Source: Candidatus Contendobacter odensis Run_B_J11 (GTDB lineage Bacteria; Pseudomonadota; Gammaproteobacteria; Competibacterales; Competibacteraceae). From it: DNA of 64,000 nt. How positions within the stretch are numbered: the stretch's first letter is position 1; every line of letters starts with the position of its first letter. Under the pieces are notes generated by a model. The model did no database searches, had not been told where the DNA came from, and was given only the letters and a program-made list of their open reading frames with translations. The stretch spans positions 1 to 64,000 of the forward strand of contig NZ_CBTK010000024.1 of assembly GCF_000531125.1 (NCBI RefSeq), read 5' to 3'. Positions 36,937 to 47,730 of the stretch are shown piece by piece. A program made the position numbers and the translations under genes.

Positions 36937-37536
36937 TTACAGTACCGTCACCCCTGCTGCTTCCAACATCCGGGTGAGCTGAATCAGCGGCAAACCGATC
37001 AAACTGCTGGGATCGTCGCCCTCCAGTCGCTCAAACAGCGCGATGCCCAAACCTTCGGATTTGAAGCTTCCCGCGCAGTTGTAGGGTTGTTCCCGCCGCA
37101 GATAATTTTCGATCATCGCTGACGTCAATGGGCGAAAGACGACCCGAAACGGTTCCACGACCACCTGACACCGTTGACTAGCATGGTCCAGCAGGCACAA
37201 TCCGGTATAAAAAATAACGGTTCGGCCTGAAGCCCGCAGCAATTGCGCCACCGCTCGTTCGTGATTACCGGGCTTGCCGATGATCTCATCATCCAGCACT
37301 GCGGTCTGATCCGAACCGATGATAAGCGCCGTCGAATCGTAGCGGGCGACGGCCTGAGCTTTCCGTTTCGCCAGTCGCGCCACCAAAGTCGTCGCGTCTT
37401 CGCCGGGTAGGCGGGATTCATCGGCATCAGACGCTTGTACCGTAAACGGCAGTCCCAGCCGCGCCAGCAGTTCGCGGCGGAACGGCGAAGTCGAGGCCAG
37501 CACCAGACGGCGACCATCAGGCAGGGTTGCGGACAT
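36937..37536 (-). CDS. yceF: Maf-family nucleotide pyrophosphatase (YceF type)
   Basis: Maf proteins hydrolyse modified nucleoside triphosphates; the YceF type prefers 7-methyl-GTP. The 199-residue protein has the Maf signature RRLVLASTSPFRRELLARLG, DADESRLPGEDA, the catalytic-site region LIIGSDQTAVLDDEIIGKP, and PYNCAGSFKSEGLGIALFER. ATG at 37536 is preferred; a GTG three codons upstream is possible. It is divergent from yceD with 97 bp between them, the same neighbourhood (yceF, yceD, rpmF, plsX) as in E. coli, which supports the subtype. Confidence 0.93.
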   Translation of the reverse strand: MSATLPDGRRLVLASTSPFRRELLARLGLPFTVQASDADESRLPGEDATTLVARLAKRKAQAVARYDSTALIIGSDQTAVLDDEIIGKPGNHERAVAQLLRASGRTVIFYTGLCLLDHASQRCQVVVEPFRVVFRPLTSAMIENYLRREQPYNCAGSFKSEGLGIALFERLEGDDPSSLIGLPLIQLTRMLEAAGVTVL

Positions 37537-37633
37537 GGCAAACACTCGCTGAATAGTTGGAAATAGCGGTAATTGTGCGGAATTTGGCTTTATTTTGACA
37601 GCAATCCGACGGGCCTATATTATTCCGCGCCTT

Positions 37634-38173
37634 ATGCAGACTCCGTCGCTCCCACTCCCTGACAAAATTGATCCTTGGCGACTGGCCGCTGAAAGCGGAC
37701 GGTTGGAGGGTACGTTGGCGTTAGCGGCGTTGCCACGATTAGCCGCAGTATTGGATCATCTCAATGGCGCGGTCAGCGTTTCACTGGTGGCCGGAATTGA
37801 CCACCAAGGCATCCGATCCATTACCGGCGGGTTGCGAACCGTGATCGAACTCACTTGCCAGCGTTGTTTGGAGCCGTTGCCATGGCCGCTGGACGTAACG
37901 GTTAATCTGGGACTGGTTCGCAATGAGGCCGCAGCCCATCGTCTGCCCGATGAGTATGAACCGCTGCTGGTTGCTGAGGGCTTCATCCGCGTTGCTGATT
38001 TAGTGGAAGACGAACTATTGCTGGCCTTGCCGCAGATTCCCCGGCACGTTGATGTGCAGGAATGCGAAGCCAATGATTATCGAGCGCCGTCCAGCGAGCC
38101 AGCGCCCAATACCGAGCCTGTCCAGCCCTTCGCGACGCTGGCCTCCCTGTTACCTAGCAAAAGGAGTCATTGA
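37634..38173 (+). CDS. yceD: DUF177 large-ribosomal-subunit accumulation protein
   Basis: YceD is a conserved protein linked to 23S rRNA and ribosome accumulation. The 179-residue product has the family core: [23 protein letters not shown] (a CxxC pair), [33 protein letters not shown] and the C-terminal [18 protein letters not shown] at 37634 is chosen by the family start; the ribosome-binding site is weak. It directly precedes rpmF, with 2 bp between them, an arrangement conserved across bacteria. Confidence 0.93.
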   Translation: MQTPSLPLPDKIDPWRLAAESGRLEGTLALAALPRLAAVLDHLNGAVSVSLVAGIDHQGIRSITGGLRTVIELTCQRCLEPLPWPLDVTVNLGLVRNEAAAHRLPDEYEPLLVAEGFIRVADLVEDELLLALPQIPRHVDVQECEANDYRAPSSEPAPNTEPVQPFATLASLLPSKRSH

Positions 38174-38175
38174 AC

Positions 38176-38373
38176 ATGGCTGTACAAAAAAGCCGCAAAA
38201 GTCCCTCCAAGCGTGATATGCGCCGTGCCCACGACAGTCTGACTGGCCCCACCTTGTCCACCGACAGCGTTTCTGGTGAGCTGCACCTGCGCCACCATGT
38301 CACGCCGAATGGCTTCTATCGCGGTCGTCAAGTCATTACCAGGCCGGTAGCCGACGACAACAGCGAGGATTAA
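38176..38373 (+). CDS. rpmF: 50S ribosomal protein L32
   Basis: This small protein of the large ribosomal subunit has 65 residues. The sequence [20 protein letters not shown] is the classic L32 N-terminus, followed by [19 protein letters not shown]. It lacks the zinc-binding cysteines of some L32 types, as is normal for gammaproteobacteria. AAGGAG at 38161-38166 precedes the ATG. It lies between yceD and plsX. Confidence 0.97.
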   Translation: MAVQKSRKSPSKRDMRRAHDSLTGPTLSTDSVSGELHLRHHVTPNGFYRGRQVITRPVADDNSED

Positions 38374-38437
38374 TTGTCCCCTGTCGCCCTGCATTCATCC
38401 GCCGTTCTGACCCCGCCATGAGCTATTTCCCGCCCGC

Positions 38438-39466
38438 ATGACCAAGCCACTCACCATCGCTGTGGATGGCATGGGTGGCGATATCGGCCCCCCTGTGGTT
38501 GTACCCGCCGCACTGCGGGTACTAAAAGCCACCGGCGATGCTGTGCGCTTGATCCTGGTCGGTCAGGAGGACGTGCTGTCGGCCCAACTCACCAAGCTCA
38601 AAGCCAAGGGGCACCCGCAAATCCTGATCCGCCATGCCTCGCAACTGGTCAATATGGACGAGTCGCCGGCGCAGGCGCTGCGGGTCAAAAAGGATTCATC
38701 AATGCGGGTGGCGATCAACCTGATCAAGCAGGGTGAAGCCGATGCCTGTGTCAGTGCGGGCAACACCGGCGCACTGATGGCCACTTCCCGCTTCGTACTC
38801 AAAACCTTGCCGGGCATTGATCGACCCGCTATCTGCACCACATTGCCGACCGTGCGTGGACAGACCCGCATCCTGGATTTGGGCGCCAACGTGGACAGCA
38901 AGGGCGCGCATCTGTTGCAGTTCGCGGTGATGGGGTCGGTGCTGGCGGAGGTCAACGGTATCCAACGGCCCCGAGTCGGCCTGCTCAATATCGGCGAGGA
39001 AGACATCAAGGGCAACGAACAGGTCAAGGACGCCGCCCGCCTGCTGGCTTCCAGCGACCTCAACTACATTGGTTTCGTCGAAGGCGACGGGATCTACCTG
39101 GACGACGTTGATGTCGTGGTCTGCGACGGCTTCGTCGGCAACGTCGCTCTCAAGAGCAGCGAGGGCGTGGCCAAACTGGTCCGCCATTACATGACTCAGG
39201 AATTCAAGCGGAATCTGCTGACTCGCGTTGCCGGGCTGATCGCGTTGCCGGTGCTGCGCGCCTTCAGTCGCCGGATTGATCCTCGCCGCTACAACGGCGC
39301 CAGCCTGCTAGGGTTACAGGGCATCGTGGTTAAAAGCCACGGCGGCGCCGACGCTCTAGCCTTCGCGAATGCGATTCAGGTCGCGATGCTGGAAGTCGAG
39401 CAGGCGGTGACCCAACGCATTGATGCCCATTTGGCCGTCCTTCACGCCGCGAGGCAAGCGCTTTGA
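38438..39466 (+). CDS. plsX: Phosphate acyltransferase
   Basis: PlsX converts acyl-ACP to acyl-phosphate, the donor for the first acylation of glycerol-3-phosphate in phospholipid synthesis. The 342-residue peripheral membrane protein has the family signatures [73 protein letters not shown] and [19 protein letters not shown]. Its stop overlaps the start of fabH. The ribosome-binding site is weak. Confidence 0.97.
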   Translation: MTKPLTIAVDGMGGDIGPPVVVPAALRVLKATGDAVRLILVGQEDVLSAQLTKLKAKGHPQILIRHASQLVNMDESPAQALRVKKDSSMRVAINLIKQGEADACVSAGNTGALMATSRFVLKTLPGIDRPAICTTLPTVRGQTRILDLGANVDSKGAHLLQFAVMGSVLAEVNGIQRPRVGLLNIGEEDIKGNEQVKDAARLLASSDLNYIGFVEGDGIYLDDVDVVVCDGFVGNVALKSSEGVAKLVRHYMTQEFKRNLLTRVAGLIALPVLRAFSRRIDPRRYNGASLLGLQGIVVKSHGGADALAFANAIQVAMLEVEQAVTQRIDAHLAVLHAARQAL

Positions 39467-40431
39467 ACTATGCCCGAATCATCGGAACCGGCGGCTATCT
39501 GCCGGAGAACGTGTTGACCAACGCCGAACTTGAACAGCGGATCGAGACTACGGCGGACTGGATCGTCGAGCGGACTGGAGTCGAGGAACGCCACATTGCC
39601 GCGCCCGGCGAAACCACCTGTGATCTGGCCGAACAGGCGTCTCGGCGGGCGTTGGCAGCAGCGGGCCTCGAACCGGGTGATATCGATCTGATCATCATCG
39701 GCACCACCACGCCCGACCATGTATTTCCCAGTGTTGCCACTCAGTTGCAACATCGTCTGGGCTGCCATGGTGGCCCGGCCTTCGACGTGCAGGCGGTCTG
39801 CACCGGCTTCGTTTATGCCATGGATATCGCCAGTCGTTTCATTCGCACCGGTGCCTCTCGCCGGGCGCTGGTGGTGGGCGCTGATACTTTTACCCGCATC
39901 ATCAATTGGCAGGATCGCGGCACCTGCATCCTGTTTGGCGACGGCGCCGGTGCAGTAGTGCTGGAGGCGGCAGATGCGCCGGGCATCATTGACAGCCGCC
40001 TGCACGCCGATGGCCGTTACAAGGAACTGCTGTGGGTGCCAGCCGGGGTGTCCAGCGGCTACGACCAGACCCAGCAAAATGCCGCTTTCGTGGAAATGCG
40101 TGGCAGCGAAGTGTTCAAGGTTGCGGTGACCACGCTCAAAGAGATTTCCGAGCAGATTCTGGCTGCAAACCATCTGACGGTTGCCGACGTGGACTGGCTG
40201 ATCCCGCACCAGGCCAATCGGCGGATTCTCGCCGCCACTGCCAAGCGGCTCGGCCTGCCGGAAGTAAAAATGGTTGATTGTGTACGGATTCACGGCAACA
40301 CTTCGGCGGCGTCGGTGCCACTGGCTCTGGATGTAGCGGTGCGCGATGGTCGCATCCAGCGCGGCGACACGCTGTTGCTAGTGGGCTTTGGCGGCGGTTT
40401 CACCTGGGGTGCGGTGCTGCTGAAGTATTAA
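39463..40431 (+). CDS. fabH: Beta-ketoacyl-ACP synthase III
   Basis: FabH starts fatty acid synthesis by condensing acetyl-CoA with malonyl-ACP. The 322-residue product shows the catalytic triad: Cys in [13 protein letters not shown], His in [12 protein letters not shown] and Asn in [14 protein letters not shown]. The C-terminal [17 protein letters not shown] is also typical. The start is TTG at 39463, overlapping the plsX TGA, followed by [19 protein letters not shown]. The next gene is fabG, 25 bp away, where fabD is found in E. coli and Pseudomonas. Confidence 0.97.
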   Translation: MNYARIIGTGGYLPENVLTNAELEQRIETTADWIVERTGVEERHIAAPGETTCDLAEQASRRALAAAGLEPGDIDLIIIGTTTPDHVFPSVATQLQHRLGCHGGPAFDVQAVCTGFVYAMDIASRFIRTGASRRALVVGADTFTRIINWQDRGTCILFGDGAGAVVLEAADAPGIIDSRLHADGRYKELLWVPAGVSSGYDQTQQNAAFVEMRGSEVFKVAVTTLKEISEQILAANHLTVADVDWLIPHQANRRILAATAKRLGLPEVKMVDCVRIHGNTSAASVPLALDVAVRDGRIQRGDTLLLVGFGGGFTWGAVLLKY

Positions 40432-40456
40432 GATTGAAGGCGGAGGAGATTTCACG

Positions 40457-41203
40457 ATGATAACGCTGGACGGCGAAATCGCCCTGGTAACCGGGGCCAG
40501 TCGCGGTATTGGTCAAGCCATTGCCCGCGAATTGGCGCGGTGGAACGCAACCGTGATCGGCACTGCGACCACCGATGCTGGCGCCGAGGCGATTACCCAG
40601 GATTTGCACCACCGTGAGTCCAAGGGACGCGGTCTGCGGCTGGACGTGACCGATCCCGTTGCGGTGGACACGGCGGTCAAGGTGGTGACTCAAGAGTTCG
40701 GTGCGCCGACCATTTTGATCAACAACGCCGGGATCACCCGTGACAACCTGCTGTTACGGATGAAAGAAGAGGAATGGCTGACGATCCTCAACACCAATCT
40801 GTCTTCGGTCTTCCGGTTGAGCAAGGCCGTATTGCGGGGAATGATGAAGGCCCAACGCGGGCGCATCGTCAGTATCACCTCGGTGGTCGGCGCGACTGGC
40901 AACCCCGGTCAAGCCAACTACGCAGCGGCCAAGGCCGGTATCATCGGCTTCACCAAATCCCTGGCGCGTGAAATCGGTTCGCGCAACATCACCGTTAATG
41001 CCGTAGCGCCCGGTTTGATCGCCACCGACATGACCCGTGAGTTACCGGAAGCGCAACGCCAGGCTCTGATCGGGGCGATTCCCTTGCAACGGCTGGGCGA
41101 GGTGCAGGATATCGCTCATGCTGTCGCTTTTCTGGTCTCGCCGGCGGCAGCCTATATCACTGGCGAAACTTTGCACGTCAATGGCGGGATGTATATGGCC
41201 TGA
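40457..41203 (+). CDS. fabG: 3-oxoacyl-ACP reductase
   Basis: FabG reduces 3-ketoacyl-ACP with NADPH in each elongation round. The 248-residue short-chain dehydrogenase has the cofactor loop VTGASRGIGQAIAREL, NNAGITRDNLLLRMKEEEW, the catalytic serine in ISITSVVGATGNPGQ-like SITSVVGATGNPGQANY with Tyr and Lys in YAAAKAGIIGFTK, and VNAVAPGLIATDM. GGAGGAG precedes the ATG. It is followed by a 155-bp gap before acpP. Confidence 0.97.
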   Translation: MITLDGEIALVTGASRGIGQAIARELARWNATVIGTATTDAGAEAITQDLHHRESKGRGLRLDVTDPVAVDTAVKVVTQEFGAPTILINNAGITRDNLLLRMKEEEWLTILNTNLSSVFRLSKAVLRGMMKAQRGRIVSITSVVGATGNPGQANYAAAKAGIIGFTKSLAREIGSRNITVNAVAPGLIATDMTRELPEAQRQALIGAIPLQRLGEVQDIAHAVAFLVSPAAAYITGETLHVNGGMYMA

Positions 41204-41358
41204 TAACAACTAAGGCTAAAATTGAAAAGGTCCGCGCGGGTATGCCGGTGGTCGGCGCCGGGGGTCGGAAACCGCGCCACGTTTGTAGTACCGTAATTAA
41301 GTTTCGCCCGCCGTGAAAAGCGGGTGCGGATTGAAACACAACGAGGAAGCAAACCATC

Positions 41359-41604
41359 ATGAAAGATATCAGTAACATCGAAGCCCGTGTCAAGAAAATC
41401 ATCATCGAGCAGTTGGGTGTAAAGGAAGAACAGGTCACCAACGAATCCTCTTTTGTTGAGGACCTTGGCGCTGATTCCCTGGACACCGTGGAACTGGTGA
41501 TGGCCCTGGAAGAAGAGTTCGAGCTGGAAATTCCTGACGAAGACGCCGAAAAAATCACCACGGTGCAACAGGCGATTGATTACATCATGTCGCATTCGGG
41601 GTGA
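41359..41604 (+). CDS. acpP: Acyl carrier protein
   Basis: AcpP carries growing acyl chains on a phosphopantetheine arm. The 81-residue acidic protein has the attachment serine in [18 protein letters not shown] and the usual four-helix pattern ([39 protein letters not shown]). GAGGAAG precedes the ATG. It sits in its own small unit: a 155-bp gap upstream, probably holding a promoter, and a predicted terminator 33 bp downstream, which would let it be made in excess over its neighbours. Confidence 0.98.
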   Translation: MKDISNIEARVKKIIIEQLGVKEEQVTNESSFVEDLGADSLDTVELVMALEEEFELEIPDEDAEKITTVQQAIDYIMSHSG

Positions 41605-41636
41605 AAGCGTCAGTCCTGCTCAGTTCAGGGTTAATC

Positions 41637-41673
41637 GCCGCGACCGCCGCCGGGGGCCGCGGCCTTGTTTTTT
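41637..41673 (+). terminator. Predicted intrinsic terminator or attenuator after acpP
   Basis: GCCGCGACC (41637-41645) and GGCCGCGGC (41655-41663) pair at eight of nine positions around a 9-base loop, followed by CTTGTTTTTT. It lies between acpP and fabF and probably limits read-through. Confidence 0.65.
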
Positions 41674-41700
41674 CAGCGTAATGCAAATGAGGGTAGTCGC

Positions 41701-42942
41701 GTGGTCAAGCGGCGAGTGGTAGTGACGGGCATGGGCATCGTGTCCCCGGTGGGCAGCACCGTGGAGACTGCCTGGACTCACATTCTGGCTGGCCGCAGCG
41801 GGATCAGGCCGATCACCGCTTTCGACGTCGGCAATTTTCCAGTGCGCATCGGTGGATCGGTAAAGGATTTTCAGGTCGAGCAGTACCTGAATCCGAAGGA
41901 AGCCAAGAAAATGGATACCTTTATCCATTACGGTATCGGCGCAGCGGTGCAGGCGATCCAGGATTCCGGATTGGCGATCACCGACGCCAATGCCGAGCGG
42001 ATCGGGAGTTTCATCGGTTCCGGCATCGGCGGCTTACCGGGCATCGAGGAAGGTCATTCGGCGTTCCTGAAAGGCGGACCGCGCAAGCTGACGCCATTCT
42101 TCGTGCCGCGCAGTATCATTAACATGGTGTCCGGCAATCTATCGGTGATGTACGGCATTAAAGGCCCGAATCTGTCGGTGGTCACGGCCTGCACCACCGG
42201 CACTCATAGCATCGGGCTGGCGGGCCGATTGATCGCCTACGGTGACGCCGATGTCATGATCGCCGGCGGCGCGGAAATGGCGACCACTCCCACTGGGCTA
42301 TGCGGTTTCGCGGCGGCACGGGCATTGTCTACCCGTAATGATGATCCAGAGAAGGCCAGCCGGCCGTGGGATCGGGACCGCGATGGTTTCGTGCTGAGCG
42401 ACGGGGCCGGAGTCCTGGTGCTGGAAGAATACGAGTGCGCCAAACAGCGCGGTGCACGGATTTACGCCGAACTGATCGGCTTCGGCATGAGCGGCGATGC
42501 CTACCACATGACTTTGCCATCGCCAGACGGCGACGGCGCACGCCGGGCGATGCTGAACGCACTGCGTGACGCGAAAATCAATCCCGATGCCATGGATTAC
42601 ATCAATGCCCACGGTACCTCTACCCCGGCCGGCGACAAAATTGAGAGCGAGGCAGCCAAAACCGTGTTTGGTGATCATGCCTACCAGTTGGCAATGAGTT
42701 CAACCAAGTCCATGACCGGCCATTTGCTAGGCGCGGCTGGTGGAGTCGAAGCCATTTTCTCGGTGCTGGCGATCCGTGATCAGGTCGCGCCGCCGACGAT
42801 TAATCTGGATCAGCCGGAATCGGGTTGCGATCTCAATTATGTGCCACATACGGCTCAGGAACGGCGGATCAAGGTGGCGCTATCCAATTCTTTTGGTTTC
42901 GGCGGCACCAACGGCTCGGTGATTTTCCGCGCCTTGGACTGA
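41701..42942 (+). CDS. fabF: Beta-ketoacyl-ACP synthase II
   Basis: FabF condenses acyl-ACP with malonyl-ACP and controls the temperature-linked extension of unsaturated chains. The 413-residue protein shows the catalytic Cys in [15 protein letters not shown] and the two histidines in [15 protein letters not shown] and [15 protein letters not shown]. The C-terminal [14 protein letters not shown] is also typical. GTG at 41701 is chosen: GAGGGT lies seven bases upstream and [17 protein letters not shown] is the family start. It is followed by a dispersed hairpin and mltG, without the pabC found here in many relatives. Confidence 0.97.
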   Translation: MVKRRVVVTGMGIVSPVGSTVETAWTHILAGRSGIRPITAFDVGNFPVRIGGSVKDFQVEQYLNPKEAKKMDTFIHYGIGAAVQAIQDSGLAITDANAERIGSFIGSGIGGLPGIEEGHSAFLKGGPRKLTPFFVPRSIINMVSGNLSVMYGIKGPNLSVVTACTTGTHSIGLAGRLIAYGDADVMIAGGAEMATTPTGLCGFAAARALSTRNDDPEKASRPWDRDRDGFVLSDGAGVLVLEEYECAKQRGARIYAELIGFGMSGDAYHMTLPSPDGDGARRAMLNALRDAKINPDAMDYINAHGTSTPAGDKIESEAAKTVFGDHAYQLAMSSTKSMTGHLLGAAGGVEAIFSVLAIRDQVAPPTINLDQPESGCDLNYVPHTAQERRIKVALSNSFGFGGTNGSVIFRALD

Positions 42943-42970
42943 AATCGAACACTGAACATGGCGGTCCCGT

Positions 42971-43001
42971 TCGCTCCCCTCAGCCGTGGGCGGGAGAGGG
43001 G
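42971..43001. repeat. Degenerate dispersed hairpin between fabF and mltG
   Basis: CTCCC and GGGAG arms in CTCCCCTCAGCC / GTGGGCGGGAGAGGGG resemble a decayed copy of the repeat at 33700-33722. It fills most of the 72-bp gap. Confidence 0.5.
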
Positions 43002-43014
43002 TTGGAAGTAAGGA

Positions 43015-44673
<1,659 letters not shown>

Positions 44674-44674
<1 letters not shown>

Positions 44675-45729
44675 TGGACGAGCGCTTACCCTGGCATCAA
44701 AACCTGTGGCAACAATTTCAGCAGCGTCGGAACGCCGACCGGATGCCGCATGCCCTGCTGCTGGCGGGACCTGCGGGGCTGGGCAAAGGCTTGTTCGCCC
44801 GGCGCTTGGCGCGTGCGCTGCTGTGTGAAACGCCGACTGCTGAAGGCGAGGCCTGCGGCCAATGTCGAAGTTGTCAACTGTTTCAGGCCAGCACTCACCC
44901 TGATTACCGGGTGGTGCAACCGGAAGAAGACAAAAAGCTCGGCGAGAGTGCCCCGCTGGCCGGCGATGCGGGGGAAACCAGTGGAAAAAGGAAGAAGAGT
45001 AAGGTCATCAAGATTGAGCAAATCCGTGATCTTTGTACCTTCCTCAGCTACACCCCGCAATACGGCGGCTACAAAATCGCGCTGCTGGAACCGGCGGATC
45101 GTCTTAACCTCAACGCTGCCAACAGCCTGCTGAAAACGCTAGAGGAGCCACCCGGTAACAGTCTGCTGCTGCTAGTGACCGCCCAACCGGCGCGTTTGCC
45201 CGCCACAGTGCGTAGCCGCTGTCAGCGGATCAGCTTTGAGCGGCCTCCGATAGCCGTTGCTGTTCCCTGGCTGGCTGCGCACATCACGCAATCGAAGGAC
45301 GATGTGGAACCAGAGGTGCTGCTGAATAACGCCGGTGGGTCCCCGCTGATTGCTTTGACCTATGCGGATGGCGAGCGCTGGCGTCGTCGCCGGGAACTGG
45401 TCGAACGCTACGATCAAGTGTTGGCTGGACAAACTGATCCAGTGCGGGTGGCGGAGGACTGGATGCAGGGCGATCTGGCCGAGAACCTGCGCTGGCTCAT
45501 CGGTTGGCATACCGACCTGATCCGGCTTAAGATGAATTCCAATCCCTCCCGCCTGAGCAATCCTGATCTGGGTTCGATGCTATGGCGCTGGGCTGACCGG
45601 CGAGCGGCGCACACTCTGTTTAAGCGCTTGGATGCGGCAGTTCGGCTGCATACGCTCTGTACCACCACCCAGGTCAATACGCAGTGGTTGCTGGAAGTAT
45701 TTTTTAGCGACGGCGCGGATGAGCGATAA
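44674..45729 (+). CDS. holB: DNA polymerase III subunit delta prime
   Basis: HolB is the stator of the clamp loader. The 351-residue product has the P-loop-like GPAGLGKGLFARRLARALL, the zinc-binding cysteines CGQCRSCQLFQASTHPDY, the IRDLCTFLSYTPQYGGYKIALLEPADRLNLNAAN stretch split across the ATPase core, and a conserved TLEEPPGNSLLLLVT with sensor RSRCQRI. A charged insert (SGKRKKSKVIKIEQ) precedes the core. ATG overlaps the tmk stop by one base. The order mltG-tmk-holB-pilZ is as in Pseudomonas. Confidence 0.95.
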
Positions 45730-45772
45730 ATCCGCTTTCACCACAGACTGACATCACAACAGGTTGAACCCT

Positions 45773-46117
45773 ATGGCAGCTCCACGGCAAGGCGTCATTT
45801 CCCTGGCCATCAAGGACAAGGCCATGTTGCACGCCAATCACATGCCCTTCATCAAGGGGGGTGGAATTTTCATTCCAACTGAGAAAACGTTCGAGCTGGG
45901 TGATGAGGTGTTTTTGTTGCTGACGTTGCTGGAAGATCCGGAGCGGTTCGCGATTACCGGCAAGGTGGTCTGGATCAATGGCCGGACTACGCCCGGCGGC
46001 CGGGCGATGGGCGTCGGCATTCAGTTTGGCGGCATCGAAGGCGCCAACCTCCAGAAAAAAATTGAATCGCTGGTAGCCGGCTACAACCGCACCGATCAAC
46101 CCACGAATACCATGTAA
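45773..46117 (+). CDS. pilZ: PilZ-domain protein (type IV pilus PilZ type)
   Basis: The 114-residue protein is a single PilZ domain: ISLAIKDKAMLHANHMPFIK, GGGIFIPTEKTFELGDEVFL, FAITGKVVWINGRTTPGGRAMGVGIQF. The RxxxR and (D/N)xSxxG motifs that bind c-di-GMP are not seen, as in the founding PilZ of Pseudomonas aeruginosa, which does not bind the nucleotide but acts in type IV pilus assembly through PilB and FimX. The location between holB and tatD is the same as in Pseudomonas, which supports the identity. No other pilus gene is in the window. An in-frame TTG at 45764 is a less likely start. Confidence 0.92.
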   Translation: MAAPRQGVISLAIKDKAMLHANHMPFIKGGGIFIPTEKTFELGDEVFLLLTLLEDPERFAITGKVVWINGRTTPGGRAMGVGIQFGGIEGANLQKKIESLVAGYNRTDQPTNTM

Positions 46118-46135
46118 TTTTCGACTGGAAGCGCC

Positions 46136-46921
46136 ATGCTGATTGATTCCCACTGCCATCTGGATCGGATAGATCTCGCGTCCTTTGGGGGCAGTTTAGC
46201 CGGGGTGCTGGAAACCGCTGCGGCCCATGGCGTCACCCGCCTGCTCAGCGTGGCGGTAGATTTGGAAAGCTGGCCGGCGCTGGCCCGGATGACCGAGCCG
46301 TATCCCCAAATTGCGCTATCGGTAGGAGTTCATCCCGGTGAGGACAGCGGTCGAGCGCCTACGGTGGCGGAACTGGTGGCATTAAGCCGCGCCGAACCCC
46401 GGGTGGTTGCCCTCGGTGAAACCGGGCTGGATTATTACTACGGTCGCGACCGTATCGCCCACCAGCAAGATGGATTCCGCATTCACATCGCCGCCGCCCG
46501 TGAACTGGGCAAGCCACTGATCGTGCATACCCGTGATGCTCGTGAAGATACTTTGCGGATTCTGGAACAAGAGGGCGCGGCTGAAGTCGGCGGGGTGCTG
46601 CATTGCTTCACGGAGGATTGGGCGATGGCGGAGCGGGCGCTGGCGCTGAATTTTCACCTCTCTTTTTCCGGTATCGTGACCTTCAAAAACGCCAAGCAGA
46701 TTCAGGACGCAGCTCGGCGGGTACCGGCGGAGCGGCTGCTGGTAGAAACTGACTCGCCCTATCTGGCGCCGACTCCGCATCGCGGCAAACCCAACCACCC
46801 GGCCTGGGTGCGGCATGTGGCGGAATTTGTGGCTCAGTTGCGTGGCGAGTCGCTGGAGCAGGTCGCGATGGTCACCACCGCCAACTATTGCCGGCTATTC
46901 GGCGTGCAGGCGGCGCCATGA
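46136..46921 (+). CDS. ycfH: TatD-family metal-dependent hydrolase
   Basis: This is a TatD-type deoxyribonuclease or related hydrolase of 261 residues. Metal ligands are seen in LIDSHCHLDRIDL, VGVHPGEDS, ALGETGLDYYYGRDR, LIVHTRDAREDTL, GVLHCFTEDWAMA and LVETDSPYLAPTPHRGKPN. The position after holB-pilZ points to the YcfH subtype, as in E. coli where it follows holB. Its true substrate is not known. It overlaps the NUDIX gene by ATGA. Confidence 0.95.
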   Translation: MLIDSHCHLDRIDLASFGGSLAGVLETAAAHGVTRLLSVAVDLESWPALARMTEPYPQIALSVGVHPGEDSGRAPTVAELVALSRAEPRVVALGETGLDYYYGRDRIAHQQDGFRIHIAAARELGKPLIVHTRDAREDTLRILEQEGAAEVGGVLHCFTEDWAMAERALALNFHLSFSGIVTFKNAKQIQDAARRVPAERLLVETDSPYLAPTPHRGKPNHPAWVRHVAEFVAQLRGESLEQVAMVTTANYCRLFGVQAAP

Positions 46922-47541
46922 ACCGTTCGGAACTGCGCGAGCAGATTCGCCGCTGTTTGCATCCGACGCATGATCTGGAGGCGATCACCGGCGATTTTGC
47001 GGTGGCCGGGATGGAACGCGAGGAGCGGACCCTAATGCCGGCAGCGGTGTTGGTGCCGCTGGTCGAGCGGACCGAGGACTATACAGTGCTGTTGACTCAG
47101 CGCACCGCTCATCTGGAGCATCACGGCGGGCAAATCAGCTTTCCCGGTGGTCGCGCCGAGGATGAGGACGCCAGCCCGGTGCATACCGCCTTGCGCGAGG
47201 CAGAAGAAGAGATCGGATTGCAACGCCGGCATGTAGTGGAAATCGCCGGCTTTCTGGATTTGTATCAGACCGTGACCGGCTTTCTGGTCACGCCGGTGGT
47301 GGGTTTCGTCGAGCCGCCGTTTGAGTTGAGTCTGGACGCTTTCGAGGTCGCCGAGGCGTTTGAAGTACCGCTGGAGTTTATTCTTGATCCGGTTAATCAC
47401 GAACATCGCAGTATGTTCTACAAGGGTCAGCAGCGGCGTTATTATGTGATTCCCTACCAGGATCGCTACATCTGGGGGGCGACCGCCGCCATGCTGGTCG
47501 GTTTCGCCCGGCGGCTGACGGGCAACCCGCTATCGCTCTGA
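46918..47541 (+). CDS. nudL: CoA pyrophosphatase-type NUDIX hydrolase
   Basis: The 207-residue protein has the Nudix box GGRAEDEDASPVHTALREAEEEIG and, directly before it, TQRTAHLEHHGGQISFPG, the motif that marks the CoA pyrophosphatase subfamily (split here to keep the quotation short: the box spans residues about 77-100). The enzyme is expected to cut CoA to 3',5'-ADP and phosphopantetheine. The C-terminal WGATAAMLVGFARRL is also conserved. Start and stop overlap neighbours: ATGA with ycfH, and 12 bp convergent overlap with the small gene at 47530. Confidence 0.9.
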   Translation: MNRSELREQIRRCLHPTHDLEAITGDFAVAGMEREERTLMPAAVLVPLVERTEDYTVLLTQRTAHLEHHGGQISFPGGRAEDEDASPVHTALREAEEEIGLQRRHVVEIAGFLDLYQTVTGFLVTPVVGFVEPPFELSLDAFEVAEAFEVPLEFILDPVNHEHRSMFYKGQQRRYYVIPYQDRYIWGATAAMLVGFARRLTGNPLSL

Positions 47542-47730
47542 ACCAGGGGCATCGCTGGCCGCGCCCCGGTGGTCAACAAATTGCCGCAGCAGGAATTCTT
47601 CGTCACGGGGCGCCAGATCGAAGCGCAGACTGGCTTGTTCGACCGTCTTGGAGGTGCAATGCCCCTGCTCGACGATCCACTGAAACGCCCGGCGCAGGGC
47701 TTCGCCTTCAGGAATCAGTGGACTCAACAT
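47530..47730 (-). CDS. Small protein of unknown function (66 aa)
   Basis: I do not recognise a named family. The product begins LSPLIPEGEALRRAFQWIVE and continues with VEQASLRFDLAPRDEEFLL, a helical, charged small protein with no signal or membrane segment. ATG at 47730 has GAGG about nine bases upstream and overlaps the end of the TPR gene by 23 bp, which argues that the two are translated together. The phrase IPEGEALRRA looks like the start of a conserved domain rather than random sequence. It converges with nudL. The overlap with two genes leaves some doubt about whether it is expressed. Confidence 0.6.
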   Translation of the reverse strand: MLSPLIPEGEALRRAFQWIVEQGHCTSKTVEQASLRFDLAPRDEEFLLRQFVDHRGAASDAPGSER

